A DNA stretch of 64,000 nt from Archangium gephyra (GCF_001027285.1 NZ_CP011509.1:10130501-10194500), one strand, 5' to 3'. Shown: positions 44,087 to 52,417, numbered from the stretch's first letter. Program-made: numbers and translations. The notes: generated by a model from the sequence alone, not told the origin.

Positions 44087-45462
44087 CTAGCGATTGCCGG
44101 GGATTCTGGTCGGTGTCGATAGCATGACGCCGATCGATTTGAAGTAGTCATCCGCGCGAGCAATCAGCGTTTGCGCCTCTTCATGAGACAACCCTGCGCG
44201 TCGCAGGGCCTCATAGGCAATCCTGCGCTCGTCAGCATAGGTCCCCCCTCCTGCCTGACGCTGAACCTGGGTCGCCTCATAGTGTGCAGTGCCGACGCGT
44301 GTCGCTGGGCCCTTGAGTTCAACAGCTGGGGCCGCACGACTGTCATATCCGGGCAGCTCTCGAACGGCGGCATCTTGAATTACATGGTGCGCGTCCTTGA
44401 TGCCAGCATTCTTGAGTTCACCGTAAGTTCCTGCTCTGAATCTCCCTACGGCGTCGCTGCTTGAACTTTCGCGAGCCGCCATGGCCACGGCATTGGGAGC
44501 CAGCACGAAGGTGACGCCTCTGGCGCTGAGAGCGACCGACTCCACCTGAGCCAGCGCAGGGGCCGTCAAGCGAATGTTCAATTGCGCTTCTGCCACCACC
44601 GCCGCCTGTCCGGCTCCGGGCAACTTCGGCAGTGCCGCTGCCAGGCTTGTCGCCGTGTTCCCCATGGCCACCGTGGCCAACATCACGAACGCGCGAGCCG
44701 CCTTTTGTCCCAGGGTGTCCCCGAACTTCTCCCCAGACGCGTAGAGCTCGCTGAAGGTCGTGGCCCGATCCACATCCCTCATCAACACCAGCCATCCATC
44801 CATCAGCCGCCACACCGTGTCCCAGCCCAGATACGCCATGGCACCCAGAGTCAGAATCGCAGCGAGCCCCTTGCTGATGGGCTCGGGCAGTGTGAGCAAG
44901 ACGGCATACATGGTCAGGCCCCCGACGACAGTGGCCACCACGGCCTGGGGACTCACCATACGGGACAGCTCTTCCTTCATGGCCCCCAGCACCTTGTCAT
45001 GGGCAATGGCCATGGCCAGGGCATACCTGGCATCCCCATCCAGGAAAGGCTTGTCCACCAGCAGGCGGAGGCAGTCCCCGGCCCCCCACGTTCGCTCGCA
45101 CCACAGCAGGTAGCAGCGTTTCAGTTCCTCATCCTCGGGTAACAGGTGCAGGTCCTGAGAGTCCCCCGGCTCCGAGGCAATGAGTCGCCGGCCCCCTCTT
45201 CGTACCGGAACCAGCCACTGCGCTCAGGCACTCCGAAGAGTTGCCGGGCGTACTCCAGGGGATGCACCACAACAGGCACGGAAGCGGCGTGCTCTGCCAC
45301 AACCTCCTCGAGTTCCTCCTCGCTCAGTTCCACCGGCTCCACGTCTCGGCGAGGGACGTAGACACCAGGCTCGCCCAGTCCTGTGTCCAGACGGATGACC
45401 TTCGTTGGCGTGCTGCATCCTACGAGGAAAGCGAACAGCAGGAGAACCGCCCAGCGCGTCAT
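44087..45462 (-). CDS. SitA-like lipoprotein toxin, frame broken by one base
   Basis: Two frames form one protein of about 458 residues if one base is added to the run at 45192-45196. The N-terminal frame (ATG 45462) has signal and lipobox MTRWAVLLLFAFLVGC and then RLDTGLGEPGVYVPRRD. The frame shifts near RYEEG and continues LIASEPGDSQDLHLLPEDEE, LLWCERTWGAGDC and on to the stop at 44087. Hydrophobic segments follow (VVATVVGGLTMYAVLL), and the C-terminal domain has DAHHVIQDAAVRELPGY, like AHH/HNH-type nuclease toxins. In myxobacteria such lipoproteins (SitA family) pass between kin by TraA/TraB-dependent outer-membrane exchange. The immunity-like gene follows directly. Confidence 0.75.
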
Positions 45463-45823
45463 GGGAGCCTCTTGGCAATGCTTCCCGTTCATCAGGAGCA
45501 CCCCCAAGATTACGGGGAGCCATGTCATGCCCGTCAACCGAGGATGGAAGCGGCGAGAATCGAACCCGTGAACAAGGCGATGGAAAACCCTAAGCACATC
45601 ATCAAGATGGAGCAGGGAGCAGCCGACCTCACTGTGGCCACTCTGGTGGCCGCGTCCGTGGCACAAGGTGCCGCTGCGTGAGTTGCTCCCCGAGGAAGAA
45701 AAGGAACCCTGACACCGCTTTGTCAGTCATAAAGACTATTTGTGTAGGTCTGATGCCTGAAAGCCTGCTGTTTTGGCGAGGCAGTGTCGAAGCCACCCAC
45801 CGGGATAGGATCAAATGGCGCCG
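45463..45823. other. 361-bp gap with island boundary sequence
   Basis: Between the SitA-like toxin start and the end of the HNH gene. It holds the tmRNA-3'-end-like repeat (listed separately) and a 33-codon plus-strand frame at 45580-45681 (MENPKHIIKMEQGAADLTVA..., low confidence) with no ribosome site. From about 45690 the DNA becomes AT-richer, as in the HNH gene. No other gene is seen. Confidence 0.5.
45545..45568 (-). repeat. tmRNA/tRNA 3'-end-like att-type repeat, left copy
   Basis: On the minus strand this 24-bp segment reads as a T-loop (TTCGATTC) followed by the acceptor end CGCCGCTTCCA. It differs from the usual tmRNA 3' end, as I recall it, at two positions. The copy at 49737-49760 has the same orientation and matches at 21 of 24 positions. 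Integrative elements often use ssrA or tRNA 3' ends as attachment sites. Confidence 0.55.
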
Positions 45824-47362
45824 TTACTCCATTCGCTCCGCACGCCAACGTGGCATAGTTCCCGCGCCGTCGCAGGAGTCGCAGTGTTGACTCCTTTTGC
45901 CGCGACAGGCCGGGCAGGTAACATGCTTGTACTGCCAAAGATCTACCCGGTCGGCTTGATGGCGCGGTAGTCGGCCCTTGGCATTGCATTCCGGGCAGTC
46001 TTCTCCTTCGTGTTGGCAACTGCCTTTGCAAAGTGGGCAAACGACGATGTCGTATTTGCTGAGATCTACTTGCTCAGCATAGCGACGCTGCATTTGTCCT
46101 TCGCCGCCACACTCTAGACAGCTTTCACTGTCGTAAGTTCCCTCTCCGTCACACAGGGGGCAGGGAACATGCGCATACTGCCTGAGGTCGAGCGCATCGG
46201 CCTGGTGGCGAGGCATCGTTCCAGCGCCCCCGCAGGCGCAGCATGTGTCCCTATCAAAATGCCTAGTACCTTTACAAAGAAGACATTCTACTTCAGAGTA
46301 ATCGCGGACATTGACTTCCTCGGCGAAGCGCCGCTCCATGCTCCCTTCGCCACCGCAAGCCGGGCAATGCTCGCCATGGAAGTATTTATCGCCGTCGCAC
46401 AGCGGGCATGAGACGTTCTCGTATTGCCTGAGTTCAGCGCGCTCAGCGTATTGCTTCTCGACTTCGCGATCCCCGTTGCAGACAGGGCAATCGTTGCCGT
46501 TATGAGTTCCGAGCCCTTCGCAAAGTGGGCAAGGGACGTAACCTGCGGCAGCGACGAACTCAGTGCGCACCTCACGAGCCAATTGCAAGGTGGTGGTGAT
46601 GTCGGCTTCGGACTTCGCCTTCTCTGTCAGTTTAGCTAGATGGGGCTTAATCGAGACGAAGGCTTTGTAGTTCCGGTCCTTCTCAGAAACGGGAGCGATC
46701 CGCGGAATCAACTTCACAGTATCGTTGGCGAGCTTTGATACTGCTTGAACCTGTTCTGCTGTGGTTGCGGTCTTGAATTGCTCCTCAAGGGCGGCGCACT
46801 GAGTAAGTATTGAGTATAGGGTATCACTAACAGCACCTTGCATTCTCCAAATCTGCTTCTTGTGGAAGGCGAGGGAGATTTTGAAGCTCGCTACGAAGTC
46901 TTTGTTTGCCTCTGTTGGGCCGAACAAGCCCTTGTCGTAAACAGTGTGATGATCCGAGCAGAGCCACAGAAGATTCTCGGGATGATTGTTCTTAGACTTG
47001 TGAACAGGGTCGAGGTGCGCAGCTTCACATGAATCCGCGTGTCCATGGCAGATTGCACAAACACCACCCGCCTCGATTGTGATCTCTTCGCGTATCTTGC
47101 TCGGGATATTGGGGCGCGAAGCTTTCGGCGGGACTGGCCAAGGAAGCTTCAGCCAATTGTCGAAGTCTGTCAGCTCAGCACGATCGAAGAAGAGCAGTTC
47201 ATTCTCTTGCTTGGCGATCTTTAGCTTCCGTTCTATGCCATGCTTTGGGGCATAGGTTGTGAGCCAACGCAGCAGACTCGGGGACATTCCCACAAGCACA
47301 GCTGCCTCGTACTCGTTCAAAAGGTTCTTAGGTTCAGAAGCCGAAGCTGTCACGCGCTTCAT
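45824..47362 (-). CDS. HNH nuclease with six tandem zinc-knuckle repeats
   Basis: A 512-residue protein with an unfamiliar architecture. Residues about 15-70 look like a small helix-turn-helix of the MerR/excisionase type (NEYEAAVLVGMSPSLLRWL). Residues about 90-145 are an HNH nuclease: CAIC at 102-105, AAHLDPVH, NLLWLCSDHHTVYD with C135, H138 and H139. A helical region (150-270) leads to six tandem repeats of about 41 residues (274-512), each Y-x-x-V-x-CPLCxG ... CxxCxGxG ... R-x-A-E/D, i.e. DnaJ-like CxxCxGxG zinc knuckles. The last repeat is shortened. Base composition is clearly lower in GC than the neighbours, a sign of transfer. It may be a solitary nuclease of a mobile or defence island. 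Confidence 0.85.
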   Translation of the reverse strand: MKRVTASASEPKNLLNEYEAAVLVGMSPSLLRWLTTYAPKHGIERKLKIAKQENELLFFDRAELTDFDNWLKLPWPVPPKASRPNIPSKIREEITIEAGGVCAICHGHADSCEAAHLDPVHKSKNNHPENLLWLCSDHHTVYDKGLFGPTEANKDFVASFKISLAFHKKQIWRMQGAVSDTLYSILTQCAALEEQFKTATTAEQVQAVSKLANDTVKLIPRIAPVSEKDRNYKAFVSIKPHLAKLTEKAKSEADITTTLQLAREVRTEFVAAAGYVPCPLCEGLGTHNGNDCPVCNGDREVEKQYAERAELRQYENVSCPLCDGDKYFHGEHCPACGGEGSMERRFAEEVNVRDYSEVECLLCKGTRHFDRDTCCACGGAGTMPRHQADALDLRQYAHVPCPLCDGEGTYDSESCLECGGEGQMQRRYAEQVDLSKYDIVVCPLCKGSCQHEGEDCPECNAKGRLPRHQADRVDLWQYKHVTCPACRGKRSQHCDSCDGAGTMPRWRAERME

Positions 47363-47611
47363 TTAAGTCCAGTATTTGAGCCATGTCTAGAAAGACTGAG
47401 CCTTGGAGCCCACTACTGGCAGTCTGCTACTCGGGCGAGAGACCGCCAACACGGCCTAAGCTGGCTACAAGCTCAGCCGCTTAGAGTACAAACAGTCGGG
47501 CTTGAAGAGGGTTTCGGCAAGGTTTCAAGAGGTGTGGACGGCAAAACCGGCGGCTCCCGTAAAGTTTCTGGAAATTTTCTCAGCGTGTGCTACCTCCGAG
47601 CAAGGTTCTGA
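47363..47611. other. gap upstream of the HNH gene
   Basis: No gene is supported. The 5' region of the HNH gene (minus strand) begins here and should hold its promoter. I see no clear operator. The DNA shifts from AT-richer near 47363 to GC-richer near 47600. Confidence 0.45.
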
Positions 47612-47806
47612 GTGACGGCGCTCCGGAAATCCGAACCGGGGGGCCTCTCTCAAGGCACGGTGCGGCGAGCACGAGCCGCAGACAGCCAAGCCCCACGAGC
47701 TACGAGCAAGCGAGCGACGGCTGCTCCCGTGACGGTGGGGGCCGTGAGCCCCCCGCAGCAATCGCACCCATTTACCCGCAGGGAAATGGAGGCAGATATT
47801 GTTTGA
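47612..47806 (+). CDS. doubtful short ORF coupled to the winged-helix gene
   Basis: A 64-residue frame starting at a GTG, rich in Ala/Arg/Ser (ARAADSQAPRATSKRA), ending ...RREMEADIV. Its stop overlaps the TTG start of the next gene by eight bases, so it could act as a leader whose translation controls that gene. It has no known family and low-complexity composition, so it may be only chance. Confidence 0.3.
   Translation: MTALRKSEPGGLSQGTVRRARAADSQAPRATSKRATAAPVTVGAVSPPQQSHPFTRREMEADIV
47737..47753 (+). promoter_or_regulatory. hairpin upstream of the winged-helix gene
   Basis: GGGGGC (47737-47742), CGTGA, GCCCCC (47748-47753): a perfect 6-bp stem with a 5-base loop, 45 bp before the TTG start. 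It could be an attenuator or protein-binding site; no poly-U follows. Confidence 0.35.
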
Positions 47807-48077
47807 ACTTCTTGAACAGTACCAGCAGCGGATCATCGCCGCGCGCACACACGCGGGTGCAGACGGGCTCACCGTGAAGGAGCTGCGCGCGAACCTCGGC
47901 ACCGGAGAGCAGTCCACCCGTCGCACTCTTGGCGCCCTTCTCGCGACTGGCGTGGTGCGCGAGTCCTACCGCTACAAGCCCGGCATGCGTGGTGCGGTGC
48001 CACGCGTCTACGCGCTCGCCCAGTCCAACGCGCTGACGCCAGCAGCTACCCCGCCGAGCGCGGCTGAGAGGGAGTGA
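47799..48077 (+). CDS. small winged-helix DNA-binding-like protein
   Basis: A 92-residue protein starting at a TTG that is preceded at six bases by GGAGG. The central part reads LTVKELRANLGTGEQSTRRTLGALLATGVVRESYRY, the pattern of a winged helix-turn-helix (recognition helix TRRTLGALLATG, wing YRYKPGMRGAVPRVYAL). No ligand domain is present. It may regulate the island genes. A short upstream frame overlaps its start. Confidence 0.55.
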   Translation: MFELLEQYQQRIIAARTHAGADGLTVKELRANLGTGEQSTRRTLGALLATGVVRESYRYKPGMRGAVPRVYALAQSNALTPAATPPSAAERE

Positions 48078-48192
48078 CGGAGTGACTGAGCAGCTCGTAT
48101 CTCCTTCCCCCTTCTCTCTATTCTCCTTAGTGACTGTTCCGGTAGGAATGAATGCGTGACCTCCTGGGTTAACTAAACACTAGGGCAGAGCC

Positions 48193-48336
48193 ATGGGTGT
48201 AGTACGGGAAGATGACGGCTGGAGAGTGCCGGACGAGCTGTGGACGAAGTTGGAGTTCCTGCTCCCGCCGCGACCCGAGCATCCCCTGGGCTGCCACAAC
48301 CCGCGCACGCCGGACCGACGAGCGATGGACGGCATC
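48193..48336 (+). pseudogene. IS5-family transposase fragment (N terminus)
   Basis: ATG at 48193 begins MGVVREDDGWRVPDELWTKL, then EFLLPPRPEHPLGCHNPRTPD and RRAMDGI, the typical first 48 residues of IS5-group transposases (L-W-x-x-L-x-x-LLPP; H-P-L-G-C-H; P-D-R-x-A-M). The frame then runs antisense into the neighbouring gene, so the DDE core is missing. The fragment ends within 20 bp of the stop of the convergent gene at 48355. Confidence 0.75.
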
Positions 48337-48354
48337 TCAGAGAGCTCGCTCTGC

Positions 48355-49565
48355 TCACGGCACGGCGAGCAGCCGCGCCCCATTGCCGACCGCGATTCTT
48401 GGCAGCGGGATCGAGCTCCCGTCGACGACGTCATGCAGCACGAGCGCGGGGTACGTGAGCACGAGGAGCTTCCGCCCGTCCTCGCTGATGTCGAGCACCT
48501 TGGACACCCCCCCTCGAATTTCAGCTCACGGGTCGCGTCGCGAGCGACGTCGTACTCGAACAGGCGGTTGCCGCTGTAGATGGTGCCCTCGATGAAATAC
48601 ACGGTCCTCCGGACCACGCTCGCCGCGACGAAGTCGCGCGTGCTGCACTCTCCCTCGTGACGTCGCCATACCCGCTCCTGGCCGGTGCTCAGCTCGAGGC
48701 GCCGGTAGGTGCCGGGGTTCAACTCATCGCAGTCACCTCCGTCCGGTGGCCACACGCCCTGGCGATAGAAGACCAGCGTGTTACCGAGCACCAGGGGCGT
48801 CAGCAGCCCGCGGCGCTCCTGTCGCAAGCGAGCGCCGACCTTCCACGGCCGCGTGCCCGTGGCGTCCTGCATGGCGATGCGGACGCCACCGCGGGGATGG
48901 CGCAGCACGATGCGGGGCTCGCCGCTGGTCACGAGGTTGCCTTCGCTGTCGGTCATGCCAGCAGGGAGCACGCGAACGCCGGTGGGTCGAGGAGCGAAGC
49001 TCCAACTCCAGAACTCACGGAGCCCCGAATCACCCGCGGTCACGAGCACGCGAGAGCCATCCGGCGTGAACGCCTCGGGGCGCTGTTCGCGGTAGATTCC
49101 ATTGGTCGTCCACATCTCCGGGGTGCCGGAGGTGACCGCCACGACTCCGTTGCCGTCACCCAGGATGAGGAGATCGCCTTGCTTGACGCGGCCTTCTTTG
49201 TCGGTGGGCAGGGCGACCTCGCGGCCAGACACCAGGACGCTCACCGTCTTGCTGATGTTGTGGCTGCCAGCGACCAGTGCCTCCACCGCCCACCGTCCCG
49301 TGGGCGGGTGCACGACGAGGGTCCCGAGATTGCACGGTTTTGACTCGCGCTGGAGTTGGCCCCGCTGAGGACCTGCGAGCATTCGAAACTCGAAGCCCTC
49401 ATGGCAGTCAGCGAGGACTCGCGAGCCGTTCGAGTCGACGAAGGTGACGGTTCCCGTGTCAGCGGCGATGATCGGCACTGGGGACACAGGGGCGTCGGCC
49501 CACGCCGCGGTCGCTGACGCGACCAACAGGACGGAGAGCCGTAGCACTCGCAAGGTGTTGAGCAT
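48355..49565 (-). CDS. exported protein of unknown function, frame broken at a C7 run
   Basis: Read as one gene of 403 residues if one base is added in the C run at 48507-48513. The N-terminal frame has a signal peptide (VLRLSVLLVASATAAWA) and strands such as WSFAPRPTGVRVLP, GGDCDELNPGTYRRLEL and FDV-like repeats. The frame given continues into obvious noise (CSTSARTGGSSSC) after the run. With the extra base it reads VSKVLDISEDGRKLLVLTYP, then ALVLHDVVDGSSIPLPRIA, and stops at 48355-48357, which is clearly protein-like. The repeated strands suggest a beta-propeller. Family unknown. Confidence 0.75.
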
Positions 49566-49736
49566 GCTGACGATGACGGGCTCGGAGGGCCCGTATTCAC
49601 CGATGGTGGGTTCTTACCCACGTTCGCAGGCAGCCCGAGGCTTCGAGCAGTCACGTTGCCAAAGACGTCCACGCCCCTGCTGCCTCCCCCAGGGGGCCAT
49701 CTGGGCCGACCCCCTCGGCTCCAGCCCTCCCTCGAT

Positions 49737-49760
49737 TGGAGGCGGCGGGAATCGAAGCCG
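49737..49760 (-). repeat. tmRNA/tRNA 3'-end-like att-type repeat, right copy
   Basis: On the minus strand it reads TTCGATTCCCGCCGCCTCCA, which I recall as the usual end of tmRNA, with one mismatch in the T-stem. It matches the left copy (45545) at 21 of 24 bases, same orientation. Caution: the bases also form a perfect hairpin (AGGCGGCGG against CCGCCGCCT), so a terminator origin is possible. Confidence 0.5.
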
Positions 49761-49795
49761 CCGCCTGGAGGGGACGTGTACAGGTCTCGCGTCTG

Positions 49796-50539
49796 TCATT
49801 GAAGAAGCGTGGAAGCCCGCAGCCGCACCTCGCCCCCATAGGGCTCTCGCGGTGGGTAGAGCAGCGTCTCGCGCAGCGTGCCCTCCTCGTGGCGCAGTTC
49901 GACCAGTGGATGGCGCACGGGCTCCAGGCTCTGGTCCGGGTGCAGCAGGGCCCCTCCCCCCGCGGGAATGCCAATCCCTCGCGCTCCCGGCCCGGCCTCC
50001 CGCACGGCCCGCTTCAACTCCGCCCACTCCGGCTGCTCATGCGCCCCCACGATGAATGGGGCCAATCCGAGCACCGGGAACGCGGCCGAAGCACCGGGCC
50101 CGGACTCACTCCACGCCCGCTCTCCCAGCTGCATCGCCCCCGCGGAGATGCCCATGAGCACCGCGCCGTCCAGGTAGCGCTGCCGGAGCACGGGCTCCAG
50201 GCCGTTCTCCCGGAAGCTCTCCCAGCCCAGCAGCGGATCTCCTCCCGCCAGCAGGATGACGTGCGCCCCCGCGAGCCACTCGCGATCCTCATCCGTGGGC
50301 CGGGACGGAATCATCCGGCAGTGGGTGATGCCGGCCAGCTCCATCGCCGCGGTGAAGAGCTCGAAGAAGGCGGGCACGTCTCCATTGGACGCACCCAGGT
50401 AGGCCGCCTGGATGGGAGGCACCGCGAGGTCCGCCCCCGTCAGCACGCGAAGGCAGTCCAGGAAGGGCTTGTCCCCGATGCGCCAGAACAGCGGCGAGCT
50501 GTCCGCGAGCAGGAACAGCGGCTTGAGCGGCGACTTCAT
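49796..50539 (-). CDS. peptidase S51 / class I glutamine-amidotransferase-like protein
   Basis: A 247-residue protein of the S51 (cyanophycinase/dipeptidase E) type. The nucleophile elbow is GISAGAMQLGERA with S132; ILLAGGDPLLGWESF is the glycine-rich loop of the family, and YLGASNGDVPAFFELF lies near the N terminus. These enzymes cut Asp- or cyanophycin-type peptide bonds, or are uncharacterised. The ATG overlaps the stop of the methyltransferase gene (ATGA), so the two are an operon. Confidence 0.82.
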   Translation of the reverse strand: MKSPLKPLFLLADSSPLFWRIGDKPFLDCLRVLTGADLAVPPIQAAYLGASNGDVPAFFELFTAAMELAGITHCRMIPSRPTDEDREWLAGAHVILLAGGDPLLGWESFRENGLEPVLRQRYLDGAVLMGISAGAMQLGERAWSESGPGASAAFPVLGLAPFIVGAHEQPEWAELKRAVREAGPGARGIGIPAGGGALLHPDQSLEPVRHPLVELRHEEGTLRETLLYPPREPYGGEVRLRASTLLQ

Positions 50540-51330
50540 GCGGGGCCCTTCGCGGGTTGCAGGACGAAGATGCTGTCGAGCCGGATCTCCCCCCGCTTGC
50601 GCGGCACGTCCACCTGGTAGTCGAAGTCGAAGGTCTCGACCACCCGCAGTCCCGCCCGGCGGAACAGGCGCCGCGTCTGCGCCAGGTCGTACGTGCGGAA
50701 GTACCAGTGCGTCTCGATGAGCAGGTCCTTCCCCGGCCCCGTTATCCGCAGCCGGTTGCGCATCTCCGAGCGTCTCAGGCGGCGCTCCGGCAGCCCCTCG
50801 TGGGTGTTGCACACCACCGTGTCCTTCCCGAGCCGCTCCACCCAGCGCTCATGCTCCGGTTTGCGCCGGCCATAGTCCGTGAGGTGGAAGCCGAGCACGT
50901 ACAGGCCCTCGGGTTTCAGCAGCCGCCGCGTCCCCTCCAGGTGCGCGAGTGCCGCCGCCTCGCTGTCGAGGTAGCGGAACGTGGACACCAGGTTGAACGC
51001 CAGGTCCACCTGCCCTTCCAGCTCCGGCCGGTGGAACGTCTCCATGCGCGAGGGGTAGAGACGCACCCGCCGGCGCTGAGCCGGGGTGAGGCGCTGACGC
51101 GCGTGGGCGAGCATCTTCTCGGAGATGTCGTAGCCCACGATCTGGCAGCCCCGGCGCGCGGCCTCGGCCACCAGCCGGCCCGCTCCGCACGCGGGCTCGA
51201 GCCACTGCTTGCCTCCCGTGCCGTAGCGGCGGCCCACCTCCAGCAGGAAGTCCATCTCCCGCTCGGTGTCCGTGCCGAAGATGGCTTCGTAATACTCGGG
51301 ATGATCGTACCAGTCGGAGAGTCGTTGCAT
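50536..51330 (-). CDS. SAM-dependent methyltransferase
   Basis: A 264-residue protein, motif I WLEPACGAGRLVAEAARRG, strand 2 IVGYDISEKML, and VDLAFNLVSTFRYLDSE. The fold matches the Methyltransf_25/11 group that includes small-molecule methyltransferases. The start is the ATG at 51330 (MQRLSDWYDHPEYYEAIFG), a typical beginning for the group; the upstream frame is not coding-like. It overlaps the peptidase-like gene downstream. Confidence 0.88.
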   Translation of the reverse strand: MQRLSDWYDHPEYYEAIFGTDTEREMDFLLEVGRRYGTGGKQWLEPACGAGRLVAEAARRGCQIVGYDISEKMLAHARQRLTPAQRRRVRLYPSRMETFHRPELEGQVDLAFNLVSTFRYLDSEAAALAHLEGTRRLLKPEGLYVLGFHLTDYGRRKPEHERWVERLGKDTVVCNTHEGLPERRLRRSEMRNRLRITGPGKDLLIETHWYFRTYDLAQTRRLFRRAGLRVVETFDFDYQVDVPRKRGEIRLDSIFVLQPAKGPA

Positions 51331-51517
51331 GGACGGGATGCCGCGCTGGCGGCGGCGCGCATCCTCGGCGCCCCGGGCTGAAAAGCAAGCACGGCCGTGA
51401 GCCATGCGGCCGACCTCCGGCGTCCACCTCATGGACGGCCCACAACGGCGTTACGGCACATGTTGCATGAAGGCAGTGGAGTCGCGGGCCCCCGGGTCCG
51501 CTCGCGCGGAGACAGCC

Positions 51518-52003
51518 ATGCTGGCCCAACCCATCCGCCACATCCTGGTGGCCACCGACTTCTCGGAATATTCGCGGCGCGCCATGCAGTACGCCCTCTC
51601 GCTCGCTGAACGGATGGGCGCCTCCATCGACCTGCTTCACGTCTGGGAGCCGCCCGCGCACCTGGAAACCGAGGGCATGGTGATGGTGTCCGGAGAGCCG
51701 GGCTCGGAGGTGGAGTCGAGCAGCCTCGCCCAGGCGGGCCAACTGCTGCACGCCTGGTCCGAGCACTACCGCTCCGACTCCGTTCCCCTGCGGGTCCACC
51801 TCGAGCGGGGGCCCGTCACCGACACCATCCTCCGGGTCTCGAACAACGGCTATGACCTGGTGGTGATGGGCACCCATGGGCGCACCGGGATCGCCCGGCT
51901 CTTCATGGGCAGTGTCGCGCAGAAGGTCGTGGCCCGGGCCACCTGCCCCGTGCTGACGGTGCACGGAATGGAAGAAGAGCAGGAGGCCCAGCCGGCGGGG
52001 TGA
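51518..52003 (+). CDS. universal stress protein (UspA family)
   Basis: A 161-residue protein with the complete Usp fold: HILVATDFSEYSRRAMQYAL at the start, DLVVMGTHGRTGIARLFMGS (the G-x2-G-x9-G(S/T) ATP-binding pattern) and CPVLTVHG at the end. A purine-rich GCGGAGACAG precedes the ATG. It converges with a CBS-domain gene 7 bp away. It probably acts in stress or energy adaptation. Confidence 0.92.
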   Translation: MLAQPIRHILVATDFSEYSRRAMQYALSLAERMGASIDLLHVWEPPAHLETEGMVMVSGEPGSEVESSSLAQAGQLLHAWSEHYRSDSVPLRVHLERGPVTDTILRVSNNGYDLVVMGTHGRTGIARLFMGSVAQKVVARATCPVLTVHGMEEEQEAQPAG

Positions 52004-52009
52004 GGCACC

Positions 52010-52417
52010 TCAGTGCCGCTCGTCCTTGTCCAGCAGGCGGCCCGCGAGCCGGATGAGATCCGTCTCCGTGATGAGGCCCACCAGCCGGTCCCCGTCCTCC
52101 ACCACCGGCACGCAGCCGAACTTGCGGTCGAGCAGCTTGTGGATCGCCTCGCGCACCGAGCTCCGGGGCCTCAACGTCTCCGGCGAGCGCGTCATGATGT
52201 CGCGCACCTGCACCGGGGGCGAGCCCGGGCTCCGCTCGTGACGCGCCAGGGCTCGAATCAGATCCCGATGGCTCACCAGTCCGACGAGCTTGCCCTCCTT
52301 CACCACGGGCAGATGGCGGATGTCGTGTTCGGCCAGCAGGTCATCCCCCCGGACGACGTCATCGTCCTCCTTCAGGGTGACCAGTTCCCGGGTCATCAGT
52401 TCATCAACGGTGAGCAT
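52010..52417 (-). CDS. two-CBS-domain protein
   Basis: A 135-residue protein made of two CBS motifs: LTVDELMTRELVTLKEDDDV ... IRHLPVVKEGKLVGLVSHRD and VRDIMTRSPETLRP ... GCVPVVEDGDRLVGLITETD. A pair forms a Bateman module that binds adenine nucleotides or similar ligands. GAGGACCCCCC precedes the ATG. It stands next to a Usp gene, a frequent pairing that suggests a role in energy sensing. Confidence 0.92.
   Translation of the reverse strand: MLTVDELMTRELVTLKEDDDVVRGDDLLAEHDIRHLPVVKEGKLVGLVSHRDLIRALARHERSPGSPPVQVRDIMTRSPETLRPRSSVREAIHKLLDRKFGCVPVVEDGDRLVGLITETDLIRLAGRLLDKDERH

Noticed and set aside
45092-45110. A second frameshift in the SitA-like gene near the G6 run
   Set aside because: On careful reading the frame LLWCERTWGAGDCLRLL continues unbroken into the C-terminal frame, so only one break is needed.
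45545-45640. A complete tRNA or tmRNA gene at the left repeat
   Set aside because: Only the T-arm and acceptor end are recognisable on the minus strand; no anticodon or D-arm, and no 5' acceptor strand, is found within 90 bases.
45580-45681. A real 33-codon gene (MENPKHIIKMEQ...) in the island boundary
   Set aside because: No ribosome site or homologue known to me; kept only as a note in the gap entry.
48193-48579. A full plus-strand gene from the IS5 start
   Set aside because: After 48 residues the frame is antisense to another gene and no longer transposase-like.
49737-49830. A complete tmRNA gene at the right repeat
   Set aside because: Upstream of the end-like segment lies the peptidase gene's 3' end and no tmRNA body or tag reading frame.
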